64,000 bases of DNA, from positions 1,736,001 through 1,800,000 of the forward strand of contig JAUEDM010000006.1 in NCBI GenBank assembly GCA_033439685.1. Reading direction: 5' to 3'. Under the pieces are notes generated by a model. It had not been told where the DNA came from. It saw only the letters and a list, made by a program, of their open reading frames with translations, and made no database searches. Origin of the DNA: Apodospora peruviana (Eukaryota; Ascomycota; Sordariomycetes; Sordariales; Lasiosphaeriaceae). Positions 38,141 to 49,678 of this stretch are shown here, one piece after another; positions within the stretch are counted from its first letter, which is position 1, and the number at the start of each line of letters is the position of its first letter. The position numbers and the translations under genes are program-made.

Positions 38141-40202
38141 ATGGGCAAGCCAAGGCTGATCATCCTGATCAGACATGCCCAGTCCGAGGGCAATAGTATG
38201 TTCAACTACTGGCAGAGGCCTCCGTCTGTCTCCCGTTAGCATTTTGTATACTAATTGCTGTTCCCGCAACAGAGAATCGCGACATCCATCAGACTATTCC
38301 CGACCACCGAGTAAAGCTGACGCAGGATGGGTGGCAGCAGGCTTACGAGGCCGGTCGCCGGCTGCGCGCTCTGCTGCGGGCCGACGACACCCTACACTTC
38401 TTCACAAGTCCCTATCGGCGCACACGCGAGACGACCGAGGGCATCCTGGCGACATTGACCAGTGACGAGCCCGAGCCCAGCCCGTTCAAGCGCAATAATA
38501 TCAAAGTATACGAGGAGCCACGTCTGCGCGAGCAGGACTTTGGCAACTTTCAACCATGCAGTGCCGAGATGGAACGTATGTGGCAGGAGCGCGCCGATTA
38601 CGGTCACTTCTTCTACCGTATTCCCAATGGCGAAAGTGCTGCCGACGCATACGACCGCATCAGCGGCTTCAACGAAAGCTTATGGCGCCAGTTTAGCGAG
38701 GATGACTTTGCAAGCGTCTGTGTTCTTGGTAGGTCGAATCACCCAACCACTTTCCATCCCCAAGACTGACAAGTTTCTCCCAATGCGCAGTCACCCACGG
38801 CCTCATGTCCCGTGTCTTCCTCATGAAGTGGTATCACTTCAGCGTCGAGTATTTTGAGGACTTGCGAAATGTTAACCATTGCGAGTTTCTCATCATGCGC
38901 AAGGAGGAAAGCGGCAAGTACTTACTCGAGAACAAGCTGCGAACATGGTCGGAGCTCAGACGAGAACGGGCCTTGCAGCTGCTCAAGGAGAAGGGCGCCG
39001 ACGGGAAGGACCAAGAGGACTCCAAGGATGGGACGGCGGCCAAGGAGAATGGGAATAGTAAGGAACTCTCCAAACTCGATTGCGCTCCCGCCAGCACCCC
39101 AGGCACCTCTGCTTCAGTGGTCTTGTCGCCGCCCGTCGAGAAACGCCGGCGATGGGGAGGCTGTCCAAACGGCTGCGACCATGACAAAGGCTTCAAAATC
39201 CGCCAGACGCTGGCTGACTTGGTGCAGAGCGACAATATCACCTCTAATCCTGGCGTCGACGCTCCCGGAACCGGAAAGGGGGCCACCAACAGCGGCGCAA
39301 TCTCCAGCGCGAGCAGCGCGACTACTGTGGTCCATCACCACAAGCACAATCATAGCACGGCCGAGGCTGTCGGGTCAACGCATGGGGTTGCTGACCCTTC
39401 TTTCAACGGCACCGCCAACAGCCACACCATAGCTAGCCGTCGGCCTGCTGCTAAGCGGTTGCAGTCACTACAAAACGGCAAGAGCGACGAAACCAACGAT
39501 GGCTTGTCGCCCGAGATCTTGACAGCCGGTCCGCAAATTGACGTGACCAAGGCGCGCGAGGAGATCGTATCGAGTCCAGACGGCACACCCTCCTTCATCT
39601 CGGTTGAGGACCGACTACGCGGTCACATCAAGAGCCCCAACGGGCTGCCGCCGTCGCCACAGTCCGCCAATCGGCTGCACGTTGGGCGGGACTTTGGTGG
39701 CACCTACAGCGGCCACAGTAGCGTGGTAGCGAGTGACGCCGACTCGTCAGAGGACGAGCAGCATCGCAGGCAGCAACAGCAGCGGCTTAAGGAGCCAGCA
39801 GCACCGCCGCCAGCTAACACGGCCAACACCCCGAACGCTAACAAAGGCGACAAGAGCACTACCAACGGGAACACGCTGTCCCCTCCTAGCATATTACCAC
39901 ACCATTTTCACAGTCACCACCTCTCTCAGCGTGATCGGGATCGGGACCAGAGCCGCATGGGGCGCGGTACGAGGGCGAACCGGCTGGGCGATCATCCGCA
40001 CAGCAGCGATGGCGAACATGAGGCCGACGGAGAGCATGAAGAGGACGGCGATGGGTTGGCGAGTGGGAGTGGAAGCATGGGCAGTGATGATGACGATCAG
40101 CAGGAAGATGGATTGGCGAGGACTTTGACGGATGAAGCGGATTCTGCGCTCCTGGATAGGGCTGAGCAAGATGATAGGAGTATTCAAGGAAGTGTGTATT
40201 AA
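38141..40202 (+). CDS. DET1-like histidine phosphatase (phosphoglycerate mutase family) with long tail
   Basis: Exons 38141-38195, 38273-38728 and 38791-40202 join in phase to encode 640 residues. The catalytic domain occupies about residues 1-240. It contains the RHG-type motif LIRHAQSEGN with nucleophile H12, the block FFTSPYRRTRETTEGI, REQDFGNFQ, the PNGESAADAYDR helix and the second catalytic histidine in VTHGLMSRVF (H173). This matches the yeast DET1 (YDR051c) subgroup, an acid phosphatase tied to sterol transport to the membrane. The other 400 residues are disordered and low complexity. They include a His/Lys-rich patch (VVHHHKHNHS), a possible zinc-binding CPNGCDH motif near 350, Gln/Arg and Asp/Glu runs, and another HFHSHH. 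Fungal members commonly carry such a tail, but its function is unknown. The second exon junction (GTAGGT donor) is the least certain. Confidence 0.9.
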
Positions 40203-41608
40203 TGAGGGACTGATGATGATGATGATGACGACGACGGGGGAGTTTTGCATCTATGGTGTTTGCTTTCCTTTCGCCGGTTTATATAAATTGATACCTTGCA
40301 CATTCCAGCGAATCTACTACATCTACCTTATCTTGATAGCGTTTATTCATCAAGTTACGTACATACCCCGCTTGATTTTGTTTGACCTGCTTGACCTGTT
40401 CAACTCGCACGTCTGGACCAGCTATGAGAATCTGGCGTGTCAGTGGTCTAGTAAGAGATTGAAATTTGATGGCGTACGATAGATACCTAGGTACCTTACT
40501 TACCCTACTTATCCATCCCTCTGAGGGAGTGTGTGTGCTTTTCCTTTTCCCTGCCAGTGTTCTCCATTTCTTTTGGGCTGCCAGCCGTTACTTGCTATCG
40601 CCGCCCATACCCTTCTTTTAGTAATGTTAGGGTATGGAAGCTCCATTATGCATGGTGTCTTTACTCTTCCGACGTTGTCAGCTACTATCGTGCGAGGGAG
40701 GGAGAGGAATTACGGAATACTGTGGTGTGTATCACGAGGCTTGCTCAGTCATTACATACATGCCTAGGTACATCCAACAGGACTGCCACAGATGTGGCGA
40801 GTTGCTCGATGGTTTCTACCCCCTTTGTCGGATTATCTAGTCCGTGTTAGTGGTCCATCTACTTATGCTCATCCTTGGTGCCCAGGCGACGCCATACCTC
40901 ATCTTCCTTCTTCTCACTCTAGCTGGATCAGGCTCGGGTGATCAAAACCACCATTATGTATGCGGTAACCCCATCAGTAATAACCGAGAGATGATTGCAC
41001 CTCCCATATAGCATTGTCCTGCAGCAATGGGGTCTGTGGGTTAGGTATATGGATAGATAGCCACATATGTGTGTGATTGATTGCGTAGGGGAAAGGGGAC
41101 AAAGAGAAGAAACCGGCCATCCTTATTTGTTTTCGGGTTATATATGGTAGTCGCCTCGTTTACATTGGAAACTTTGGTATGGGTAGCTATGTCACGTGAT
41201 AGGGGGAAGGAGACTGAAACCGATTACCTTGGTTGTGTCTGATCCTTTCCCCGTTTCCCATACACTTACCGAGTGCATGTAAACATACATATACACTTTA
41301 ATATATACATTAACCCGTCATCCACTCGCTGATGATGCCAAGCTAGCACAACGAATTAGGGTCTAGCTTGCGAGGGCTCTTTCTTTTGTGACAGCCCCTT
41401 CAAGAATTGTACCGCCTTAGTGTTGATCCGAACGCTTACCCAGGATAGCCCAGTTCAAGATCCCTTCATCCGCGTATGGTTTTGGTTCAGGAAGCAGGAA
41501 CTCAACGAGAACAGTCCGGACTACATGTTACAACCATCACCTCACAGAGCTAACTCTGCCACGCTCTTGCTTCCATTCCCGCAAGCCCCTTAACTCTTAT
41601 ATAAACAA

Positions 41609-41628
41609 GGGGGGGGGGGGGGGGGGGG
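41609..41628. repeat. Poly-G tract, 20 nt
   Basis: A run of 20 guanines followed by C-G and then repeated GTGTC units. It is preceded by a TATATAAAC sequence. G runs of this length can form quadruplexes; length may be affected by sequencing slippage. Confidence 0.9.
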
Positions 41629-41782
41629 CGTGCTTTGTCGTGTCGTGTCGTGGCACAGCGCCAGCACACACACTGTGCCGCTGGACTACGGTCACCTACT
41701 AACCCTACTGCAATTATCTACGAGACACGGAGACCATGAACAATGATCATGACAATGTTGACCGATATCCAACATTGCGTGG

Positions 41783-41812
41783 CTACCTAGGTACCTACCT
41801 ACCTACCTGCCA
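41783..41812. repeat. Short tandem CTAC/CTAGGTAC repeat
   Basis: CTACCTAGGTACC is followed by three ACCT/CTAC units, making a short imperfect tandem array. It is the densest example of a motif seen in many of the intergenic regions of this window. Confidence 0.7.
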
Positions 41813-44800
41813 CTAAAGTACCAGGCACTTGAAGCTCCCTCCTCTGGTCTATGGCCTAAGTCTATCTGTTCTTGTCTGGCCCGGGCACAAAAGGGGGGAA
41901 GCCGTGTTGACTGCGCAAAAAACGACAACCAATCCCCGTTCGCTCACCCTTTCTTTTCTTAGCCCACTGCCCGGGCTCATAAACTCGACAAGTATGGAAG
42001 CCTCATCTTAACTCATTATTTTATCTTACATTGGCTGCCTACCAACCCAATGTAACTGCACTTCTCTAGCTCATTGTCGAGTTAGGTTAGTTAGTCACAT
42101 CGCTCAAACAAACATCGCAGATAGACAAGCCCGAGATCCGATCCGGCTACCGACCGACACGACACCCAGGGGCCACTCATGATAATATCATGGATATATA
42201 GCATTATAGCCACAACGCAACACGCCAGATACACGACGGCGCAACTAGCTGTATCGACCTATACTATTAATATAAAGCCTCCAAGGAAGTATATAAATAT
42301 CCCCACAATACTCTGCTTTTCCCAACCCATGTCCGCCGCCATGTGCTTCGTTCAGCTTTGCTTTCTGTGCTAGCTTGCTTGCTTGGTCGCTCGCTTAGTA
42401 CCTACCATACCTATTATTATGTATTCATGTATACCGCGCGTTCCTGTTCCCGAACTTGTCTATAATTATTAGTTATCCAATAGCAACAAGAGGTGAAGGA
42501 CAACAAGCGAGTGAGCCGGAGATCCTATGAACCGTTCAATTATATACCTGATCTACTACCTCGTACCCCGCGGCCATAGCTGCGTTCTGTCTGTACCTTG
42601 CGTCTAGAGTGCTCTATGTACTTCGAAAGACCTTCCTCTTTTGGATACAATGTGTAAAAAGAACAAAGCGGTCCTGTTGTGGGCGCTGGCCGGATTATTT
42701 CGCCCTGAAAGTCCGTCCGTTTTTTCCTCTCTCGCTTTACCAATTACCGCACTCCACGGATCAAAGCTGTCCTAGAGAAGACTTCAAATCGTACTAATCG
42801 ACGACATTCTCAGAAACCGAAAAGGAAGCTGGAAAGACGGCATGATAATAAATAAGGCCTTGAACCAAAACAATGCCAGAAACCGGTTTATCCAGCGTTA
42901 GTAAAGCCGATGAACTGCCCGTGGAGATATATTCACCGGTTCCTTCTGGATCAAGTGAGTGAAGTGAGCGTAAACCGCCGAGAACTGATGCGGACAAAAA
43001 ATGATGACAAAAACTCATGACCTGAGAGTGAATATGTCAGAAACAAGAGCCGACCGGTACATCATATCATGGTTAGAGACAGGTGGGGCCGATCCGGTAA
43101 GACGGGTTGTTGACTGTCGCCAGCCAACCCAATGTGGATATGGAATTCGTGTTGTAGACCGTGACCCGTCATCGTCCTCTCCCTCGAGGGAGACGGCATT
43201 GAATCGAGATTACAAATTGCCGCCGCGTCGATCATTGTAGTTCTCGCTTGTCTTCCTTTTTGGCTTATCCTGTATAGATCGGCTTGTGGGCGCGCGTCGC
43301 GCGTGTGAATCTGAACAAAACTTTCCAAGTATACTCGGTCGACAGGGACATGGTCTGACGGGAAGTAAATCCGCACCCGTCTCGCTCTCCCTCCAAATAC
43401 CGTGCCGTGTTGTATCAAAAGGGAACATGAACCACTCATATATAATGGTTCCCATTTCTGGTATATTGCCTGCCGTGAAAAGATCATAATGGGCGACTCC
43501 CGTGTTTGGGAGCCGGAACCACGTGCTGCAGAAGCAGTCGTTTAATTTTCTCGCGCTCTCTTTTCGGTTCGGCCTTTCTCCCGGTCCGCCAGCCAGTCGG
43601 TGTGCATGTATGTTAACCGCAAGGAGTGGCTCAGGTTCTGGAAAGAACTTCTTGTCGGTCGGCCGGTTGGAGGAGTGCCAGTATGTTTGAACGCCAAACG
43701 TTTGCGTTGCTGCCTTCAATTTCCTAGAGGCACCCCCTTTTCCTCTTTAACAGAGCGGTAATACAGCGTTGTCAAAACTGCGTTAGTCCGTGAGCAATAG
43801 CACCTGGCCTCTCTCTCTCATCAGATGCCGTCTCGTTGTCGCACAAACGCGGTAGCGTGTATCATCCAGCCGGATCCCCGAGAGCTTCCATATGTCCACA
43901 TTTGGACACACATGGCGAGGGAACTGGCCACTGCTAGGTTTCGGCAGCCAGCTGGCCGCGGCGCGGTTCGCGCAAAGATCTCAGTTTAGTGGCCGGTCCA
44001 GAATACGACACATAACACTCAGGCATAAGTCTGAGCGCTATACGTGGCCCGCCCGTCTCCTTCTCCAACCGTTCGCGGTTCAGTTTAGAAAGCAAAGGAA
44101 AGGAAGAGTGTGTTGACCGTCACTGCACTGGCAGTGTAGCATCAACGCAGATTTTGCCGCAGTTCAACGGTGCGGCAATGGGTTGGCAGCATCATAGGGT
44201 CGCATCCTCTCGTCCAGGGTGCGCAGAGTCTGCCGCTTCGCCTGGTCTCCGGTTTCGAACGGGACCGAAGGAAAAAAGGGCATTGTGCTAGATAGAGTCG
44301 TGCTGCGATTAGCTAGATACGACATTATAAGATGGGTTGAATATAACGCCTATGTATACGTAGTCAGTAGGAAGAAAGCGGCGCAACACTCGTTCGAAAC
44401 AAGGTGAGCCTCTTCCCGCCCGACATTTCAACGCCGGGGGTGGGGGTTTGAATGCGGCAGTGCGTGTCAAGCACGGTGGGGATCACGGCGACATCAAGCT
44501 TTGATTGATAGGCTTGTACATGGTCGACAAGACACCTAGCCGGACGTACGACACCCAATTCGTAGGCGTTCGGCCGATGCGAACTACTGTCACAGCCGGG
44601 GCGGGAGGCGAGACACGGCTAGGAAGGCCGGCCGGAGCTCGGGCCCGAGGCAGCACAGCAACCGCCGGGTGGGTGTTGGATCAACGTTGGGTGGCGCAGG
44701 GCAGCGGACGCAGCAGACGCGCGGATGTCTTGATCTGTGTCTGTTGCGAATTCAAGTGCTGGTTGGCTGCGTTAGGCGGCTGGCGGGAGACAGACACCGA

Positions 44801-45446
44801 GACACAACAGGGCACGACCTTGTGACATGCCGTCTCTGTGAGGAAGATATCCGTTGGGCGTCCGGTTCAATCACTGCCGAAGGACGACAGGTGGCACGCA
44901 CACTTTTGCTGCGGCCAAAACAAGCGATGCGGGCTTTCTGTCTGGTCGAGGCGTTTGGTGGAAGCGCCGCGACAGCGGAGGGCGCGCAAAAATAGGGTAG
45001 TATGTATTGTGCAGCATAGCGTTGCGTTGAGCTGGCTGCTGTGGTTGCGGTTGTGGTTGTGGTTCGCGGAAAGCGGGATCGGGCAAAGACAGCGAAGTGA
45101 CACTGATGACACCACATGCCTTGTCCTTGGGTATTCTTGGATGGACGGCAGAGTTGAGGAAAAGAGACAATGAGACATGCAGTAAGGTGGAGCGTGGGAG
45201 TGTGAGCGGCCAACGAACGGGATTGGTCGATTCGAAACAGCCTCCCCGGTCCGATGCCGCCATACCCTTTTGGGCCTTCACACACCTTTACCCCAATTCT
45301 GGCCGACCACGGTGCCAGTGCCCAGAAGCAGGCTAGCAGCAGATCCTGGTCCCGTCCTGGGTCCTGCCCTGCAAGGAGAGTGCTTTGCGCAGCCCTATAT
45401 TAAGCAACGTCATCCAACCCTTCCCCCCTTCCCCATCCGGCTCTTG

Positions 45447-45494
45447 CACTGACACTGACACTGACACTGACACTGACACTGACACTGACACTGA
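45447..45494. repeat. Hexanucleotide microsatellite (CACTGA)8
   Basis: Eight perfect copies of CACTGA. A diverged copy (TACTGG) follows directly. The array lies in the long gap between convergent genes and is not part of a supported coding region. Confidence 0.95.
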
Positions 45495-48059
45495 TACTGG
45501 CACCGAACACGGGCACCGGCAACTACCTGAAATGAACACAGCAACTCAAGAACTCTCAAACAGTTACTACCTACACTGCTGCGATGCTGCGACAATCAAC
45601 ATGTACTTCACTTTCAGCCATGCTGATACAACCTAACTTGCCCTGTGCTTTGGTGTTTGTTCTCTCTCTTGACTCGACCGAGTGTTCTCCCGTGGCTTGG
45701 CTTAGACCTACTCCGTACTCCGTACTACCTATTCTAGGTATTATACCTTTTCGTATACGCAGCAGCAGTAATCACCAGCTGAAAAGTCTACCGTGAGTCT
45801 AGAGAGGCCAGAATCATGCACAGTCTCGTCGAGTGTGACGCTGGGTCTGCAGTCTCGTGTGCAGCGAATGAGAAATTGCCCGACGTCCATATCGAGAAGC
45901 CAAACCATGCCCCTCCCCAGTTTTCCAACGCAGTTCGTTGATGCATGTAGTACGTACACCTTAGCAAGTGTGCAGGGAGGTGTAAGATGGGAGAGAGACA
46001 AGTCGGGCCTGTTCGAGCCTCCTCTATGCATTGGGAGAGAAAAAGTGCGACTGAGATAGGCCAGTGCGTGTAGTAATCGACGGGAGTCCTGTTGTTATTG
46101 TCCAGCCAACAGACGGAGAACGATCTGGCATAACAATCTCCCTTACACCTTGCAAACGCACACGTCTTTTGGTAGGGGGCGGAATGAGAATGTCATGTTT
46201 ACTTGATATTTTGACTGAGCGTGTAAACAATGACAGAAACCTGCCAGCCAGATCCTGCAGTGAACAGACTAAACGGGTGTGTTGTCTTTCATCTTTGCTC
46301 CTATTGTTTGTCAGTTTAACCTGTCAGCCGCCGAAACCTGCGTCCTTGCGTTTCTTGTAACGTCTGAGCGAGCATCTCCCAAGAACCTCAAGTTTCCTTT
46401 CGGTGTGGCTTTGATTTCTGTTTTTGCGGGGCAGAAGAGAAGGAGGGGGAGAGTTTGGAAAGGATGTGGTGCAGCCACGGGAGCCGCCAGACTCTCGGGA
46501 ACATCTCCCACGCTTGTCAATTTCCACATCTGGCAAAGGGATCCCCATCATCCCCCCGCCTTGGTGCATACGGTACGCGTGGTACGTACGGGTTACCTAC
46601 CTAGGTGCGGAATACATACCGAGTATTTGTTGTACTGACAAACTGTATTCCGGATCGTTTGTTGCAATCAACAAGCGGAGCGAAGTCCTGATGCTGGCAG
46701 GCAGGCCTTTTGAACTTATCAAGGTCTTCCCTGACTAACCCTGGCCCTGGTTCATGACTTCATGTGTCGCTTGACCGATTGGGAAGAGAGAAGAGGGGTT
46801 CTTGGTTTCGGTGGTTACTCCTATTTTCGTTCGCCTCAGAGAAAGGGAATTGCAGGACTCTGGTGTGGGGATGACTTGGGAGTTAGTTGGCCGATGCGCT
46901 CAACGCAGGAAGTTCGAAACTTCCAAGATTTGGTACAAATCGCGCAATATCTTGCACGAACCTCGCTTTTGCCTGCTTTGGCTCAAGTGTGAGGAACTGG
47001 TGTCTGTCTGAGCATCTGCCATGTGTAATCGAACACGGCCCATGCCGCGCAGACCTCCCCGAGCTTAAACCTACCTTATGTATCATGTAATCCGTATTCC
47101 GTATGGTAATTAATATACACTCTCAACCTGCGGAATACAGACGAAAGCACCCCCCCCATCAGCCTTGTGTTACCGCGCACATATTCCACATCGCAGACCG
47201 ATGCGGCACTATAACAAGCGAAATAAGGAAGCAACACCAAGGTATCAGCTTTACAGAGGGTTTTGAGTATTTGCTGCATTTTTCGCCCTTGCAAGGGTCT
47301 TTCCCCTCTTCCTTCCCCCGTTGGTTGCTTCTACATCGCAGGGTATCCGTATTGTCGTACACAACACAAATAAAGGATCCAGTATTTTTGCAAGAGAAAA
47401 AAAATGCCCGCCAGCCCATTGTATGTACCTGACCTGTCCCCTACCGGTAAGTGCCCCAGAAAATGCAAAAACAACCCTAAAACTCCGCTTGGTAATGAAA
47501 AGATAATGCCAATCTCCTCGTCTTTCCAATGGTTCACCCGCCCGGCTCTTGGTTTTGCTCGCCTGTCTGCCTGCCTGCCGATGCCTTCCGTGTCGTAAAA
47601 CGTTATATAGAGTACACCCATGATCTGTTTTGGTGAAATACAATTGGAAATACACTGGAAGAGAAGTGAATAACCAAAAAAAAGAGAAAAAGAAGAAGGT
47701 AAGATCTTGATGGTTTGCAAACCCTGCTTTTGCTGGAAGATAAAAGGGCCCTTGTGCGACCGGGAATCACCCCCGTAAACAAATCCCCATTGATGAATTC
47801 TTGCGCGCGGAGGATGCCAATTGGTTATCGAGCGACAAAACCTCGACCTGTTCGTGGGTCTCGCGTCCGGTCGGCTTATCGTCCAAGAGGGGCAAAAAAT
47901 GCCTTTTGCGGGATCGAGCTCTCCCTTGTTCGATTTTGGGCCGTTCGTGGGGCGCCGCAAGATTGCCACAAGGGGGATGGCGTCGTCTGACCATTCCGTG
48001 GTTTGCTCCGCCGAGGCCACCGGGGTTCGGAGAGGCTGAAACAAACATGAAATTAAGGT

Positions 48060-49678
48060 TCAATCGTTATCTCCTTCTCGCGTGGCTGTCGATCCTGCTG
48101 CTCCACCACGCGTCTTCTCCTCAAACGACCGAGGCGGTGACCTCCGCTCTCCTTCACCGTACTGAGGCCGCATGTCCGAGGGCCCAGGTGCGACTGCATA
48201 GTGCGTCGCCTGCGGGGATGGCGGGTTGTCTGACAATAGCGATGAAACCGAATGTGCACCGGTCCGCACTGGCCCTGCTTGTGCCTGCTGGTACGGATAC
48301 TGGGATGATGATGACTCGCCCGTTGCCGATCCACGCATCGGCGACATCTCTCGCGTGGGCCCAATCCCTTCTCCACGCCCCCGTCCGGCAGCACGGTACG
48401 CTCCTAGGTCGCTCCGTTGACGCGAATGGCCTCCTCTCCTGCGCCCCGGCGGCGGGTTCGACAATCCTGCACTTTGCGAGAAGGGTGGTGACCGGAATCG
48501 TTGCGACGTGCTCGGCGGTGGCGCTGCTGGTTGTGGCCCTGTCGCTTTTCGCTTCCGCGGTGATTCCCCTACTGCGAGTACGAGCCCAGTTAGCCACGCC
48601 AATCTCAACAGCGTGGTTTGGTCTTGGACAAACCTGAGGGCGTAGCAGGTTGATCAGAACTGCTCCGTCCTCCTGCGTGACTTGTCGGGGGCTGCCAGTG
48701 GTGGAAGTATATTGACGGCGATGGCTGTGCATCTTGCTGATGCTGCTGCGGTTGAGGTTGCGGCTGCTGTGGTGCCTGTGCAGCACCTGGGTGGGAAGAG
48801 CCGGAAGGGCCGCCTAGCCCGCTGGGAACGTTGGTATTCAGGCTGGGCAAGTTTGACGCACCTCCATGGGGCCGCGCTCCCATCGGTTGAGGCATGCTCT
48901 GCCCCCTTGGCCTTGTTGGAGAACCTGGATAGCCAGACATGTACCCGCTTGGTGGTCCCCCAGCGGAGCCTGGTGTTGAAGGGATACCTCCCGAGGGCGG
49001 GTACTGGGCATACGTCTGAGCTTGAGAGTCACGCCTTTGATGTTCTGGCGAAATCGGCCCTGGCGGCATCAATGCTGCCGGTGGGTGCGACTGCTGCGAC
49101 GGCGAGTACATGTACTGCTGCGCCCATTCGACGGCCGCCTGGGACAGAACGCCCCCACCCATTCCGGCAAACACGACCGGGACCATTGGCGGTGGAATCC
49201 CACCCTGCAGAGACGTTTTCAGGATCTCGAATTCCATCTTCCTTTGCTCAAGGCGGTGCTTTTCTTGCTGCGTCTTCTCCTCCTCCTGCCTCCTTTTCTC
49301 CTCTTCCGCCTTGGCAAGAAGCCAACTTCGCATAGACTCTTCGGTCACACTCTGCCACATAGGCGCCGCCGGGAACTGGCCATGCGCGAGCGGAAGTGGC
49401 GGAGGAGCTTGGCTCAAAGACGGAGCCGGCGGAGGCTGCGAAGATCCGGGTCCAGGAGGTAGCTGGACTGGAGTCATGGCCGCCGGAAGAGGCAGGCCGC
49501 GGTGAGGCGCAGCCATAGGCTGATTGGACGGACTGGTGCCTCGAGGAACGGCGGGAAGTGCCCTCTGGCCGAAATCCTGCGATATCAAGGGGGGAGAAGG
49601 TCGGGATGTGCTCGGCGGTGTTGGCAAATCATGGACGGACCTGTAGCCGTACTGTACTGGTTTGGTGATGGTAAGCAT
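48060..49678 (-). CDS. Pro/Gln-rich disordered protein, possible RfeG-type regulator
   Basis: Exons 49678-48634 and 48568-48060 join in phase (GTTTGT donor, CTAAC branch site, TAG acceptor) and give 517 residues. The ATG at 49678 starts MLTITKPVQYGYRSVHDLP, which looks conserved. An in-frame upstream ATG at 49906 would add 76 unconserved residues. Residues about 105-190 hold the only ordered part: MWQSVTEESMRSWLLAKAEE leading into a charged coiled coil (EEEKRRQEEEKTQQEKHRLEQ), then LQGGIPPPMVPVVFAGMGGG and AAVEWAQQYM. The remainder is Pro-, Gln- and Ser-rich. A basic KRKATG follows the intron. I recall this arrangement from fungal proteins annotated as transcription factor RfeG, but that name is tentative and no DNA-binding fold is visible. 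It stands alone between two very long gaps. Confidence 0.8.

Larger units (their letters stand above)
40203..48059. other. Long gap between two convergent genes
   Basis: This 7.9 kb lies between the 3' ends of the phosphatase and the disordered-protein gene, where convergent fungal genes usually sit within a few hundred bp. All frames are short, overlap each other on both strands and show no family motif. It holds a 20-nt G run, a hexanucleotide array, several CCTAGGTAC-like motifs and one tRNA-like T-arm hairpin. I see no transposon ORF and no terminal repeats. Unannotated noncoding transcription or a degraded repeat cannot be excluded by eye. Confidence 0.5.

Noticed and set aside
43210..43719. 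169-codon minus-strand frame.
   Set aside because: No recognisable motif; composition is not protein-like and the opposite strand is also open.
44752..45285. 177-codon minus-strand frame containing CHQC.
   Set aside because: Isolated Cys pairs without zinc-finger spacing; overlaps other random frames.
46908..46924. Perfect tRNA-like T arm (GGAAG-TTCGAAA-CTTCC).
   Set aside because: No matching acceptor stem, D arm or anticodon arm at the proper distance upstream, so it is treated as a chance hairpin.
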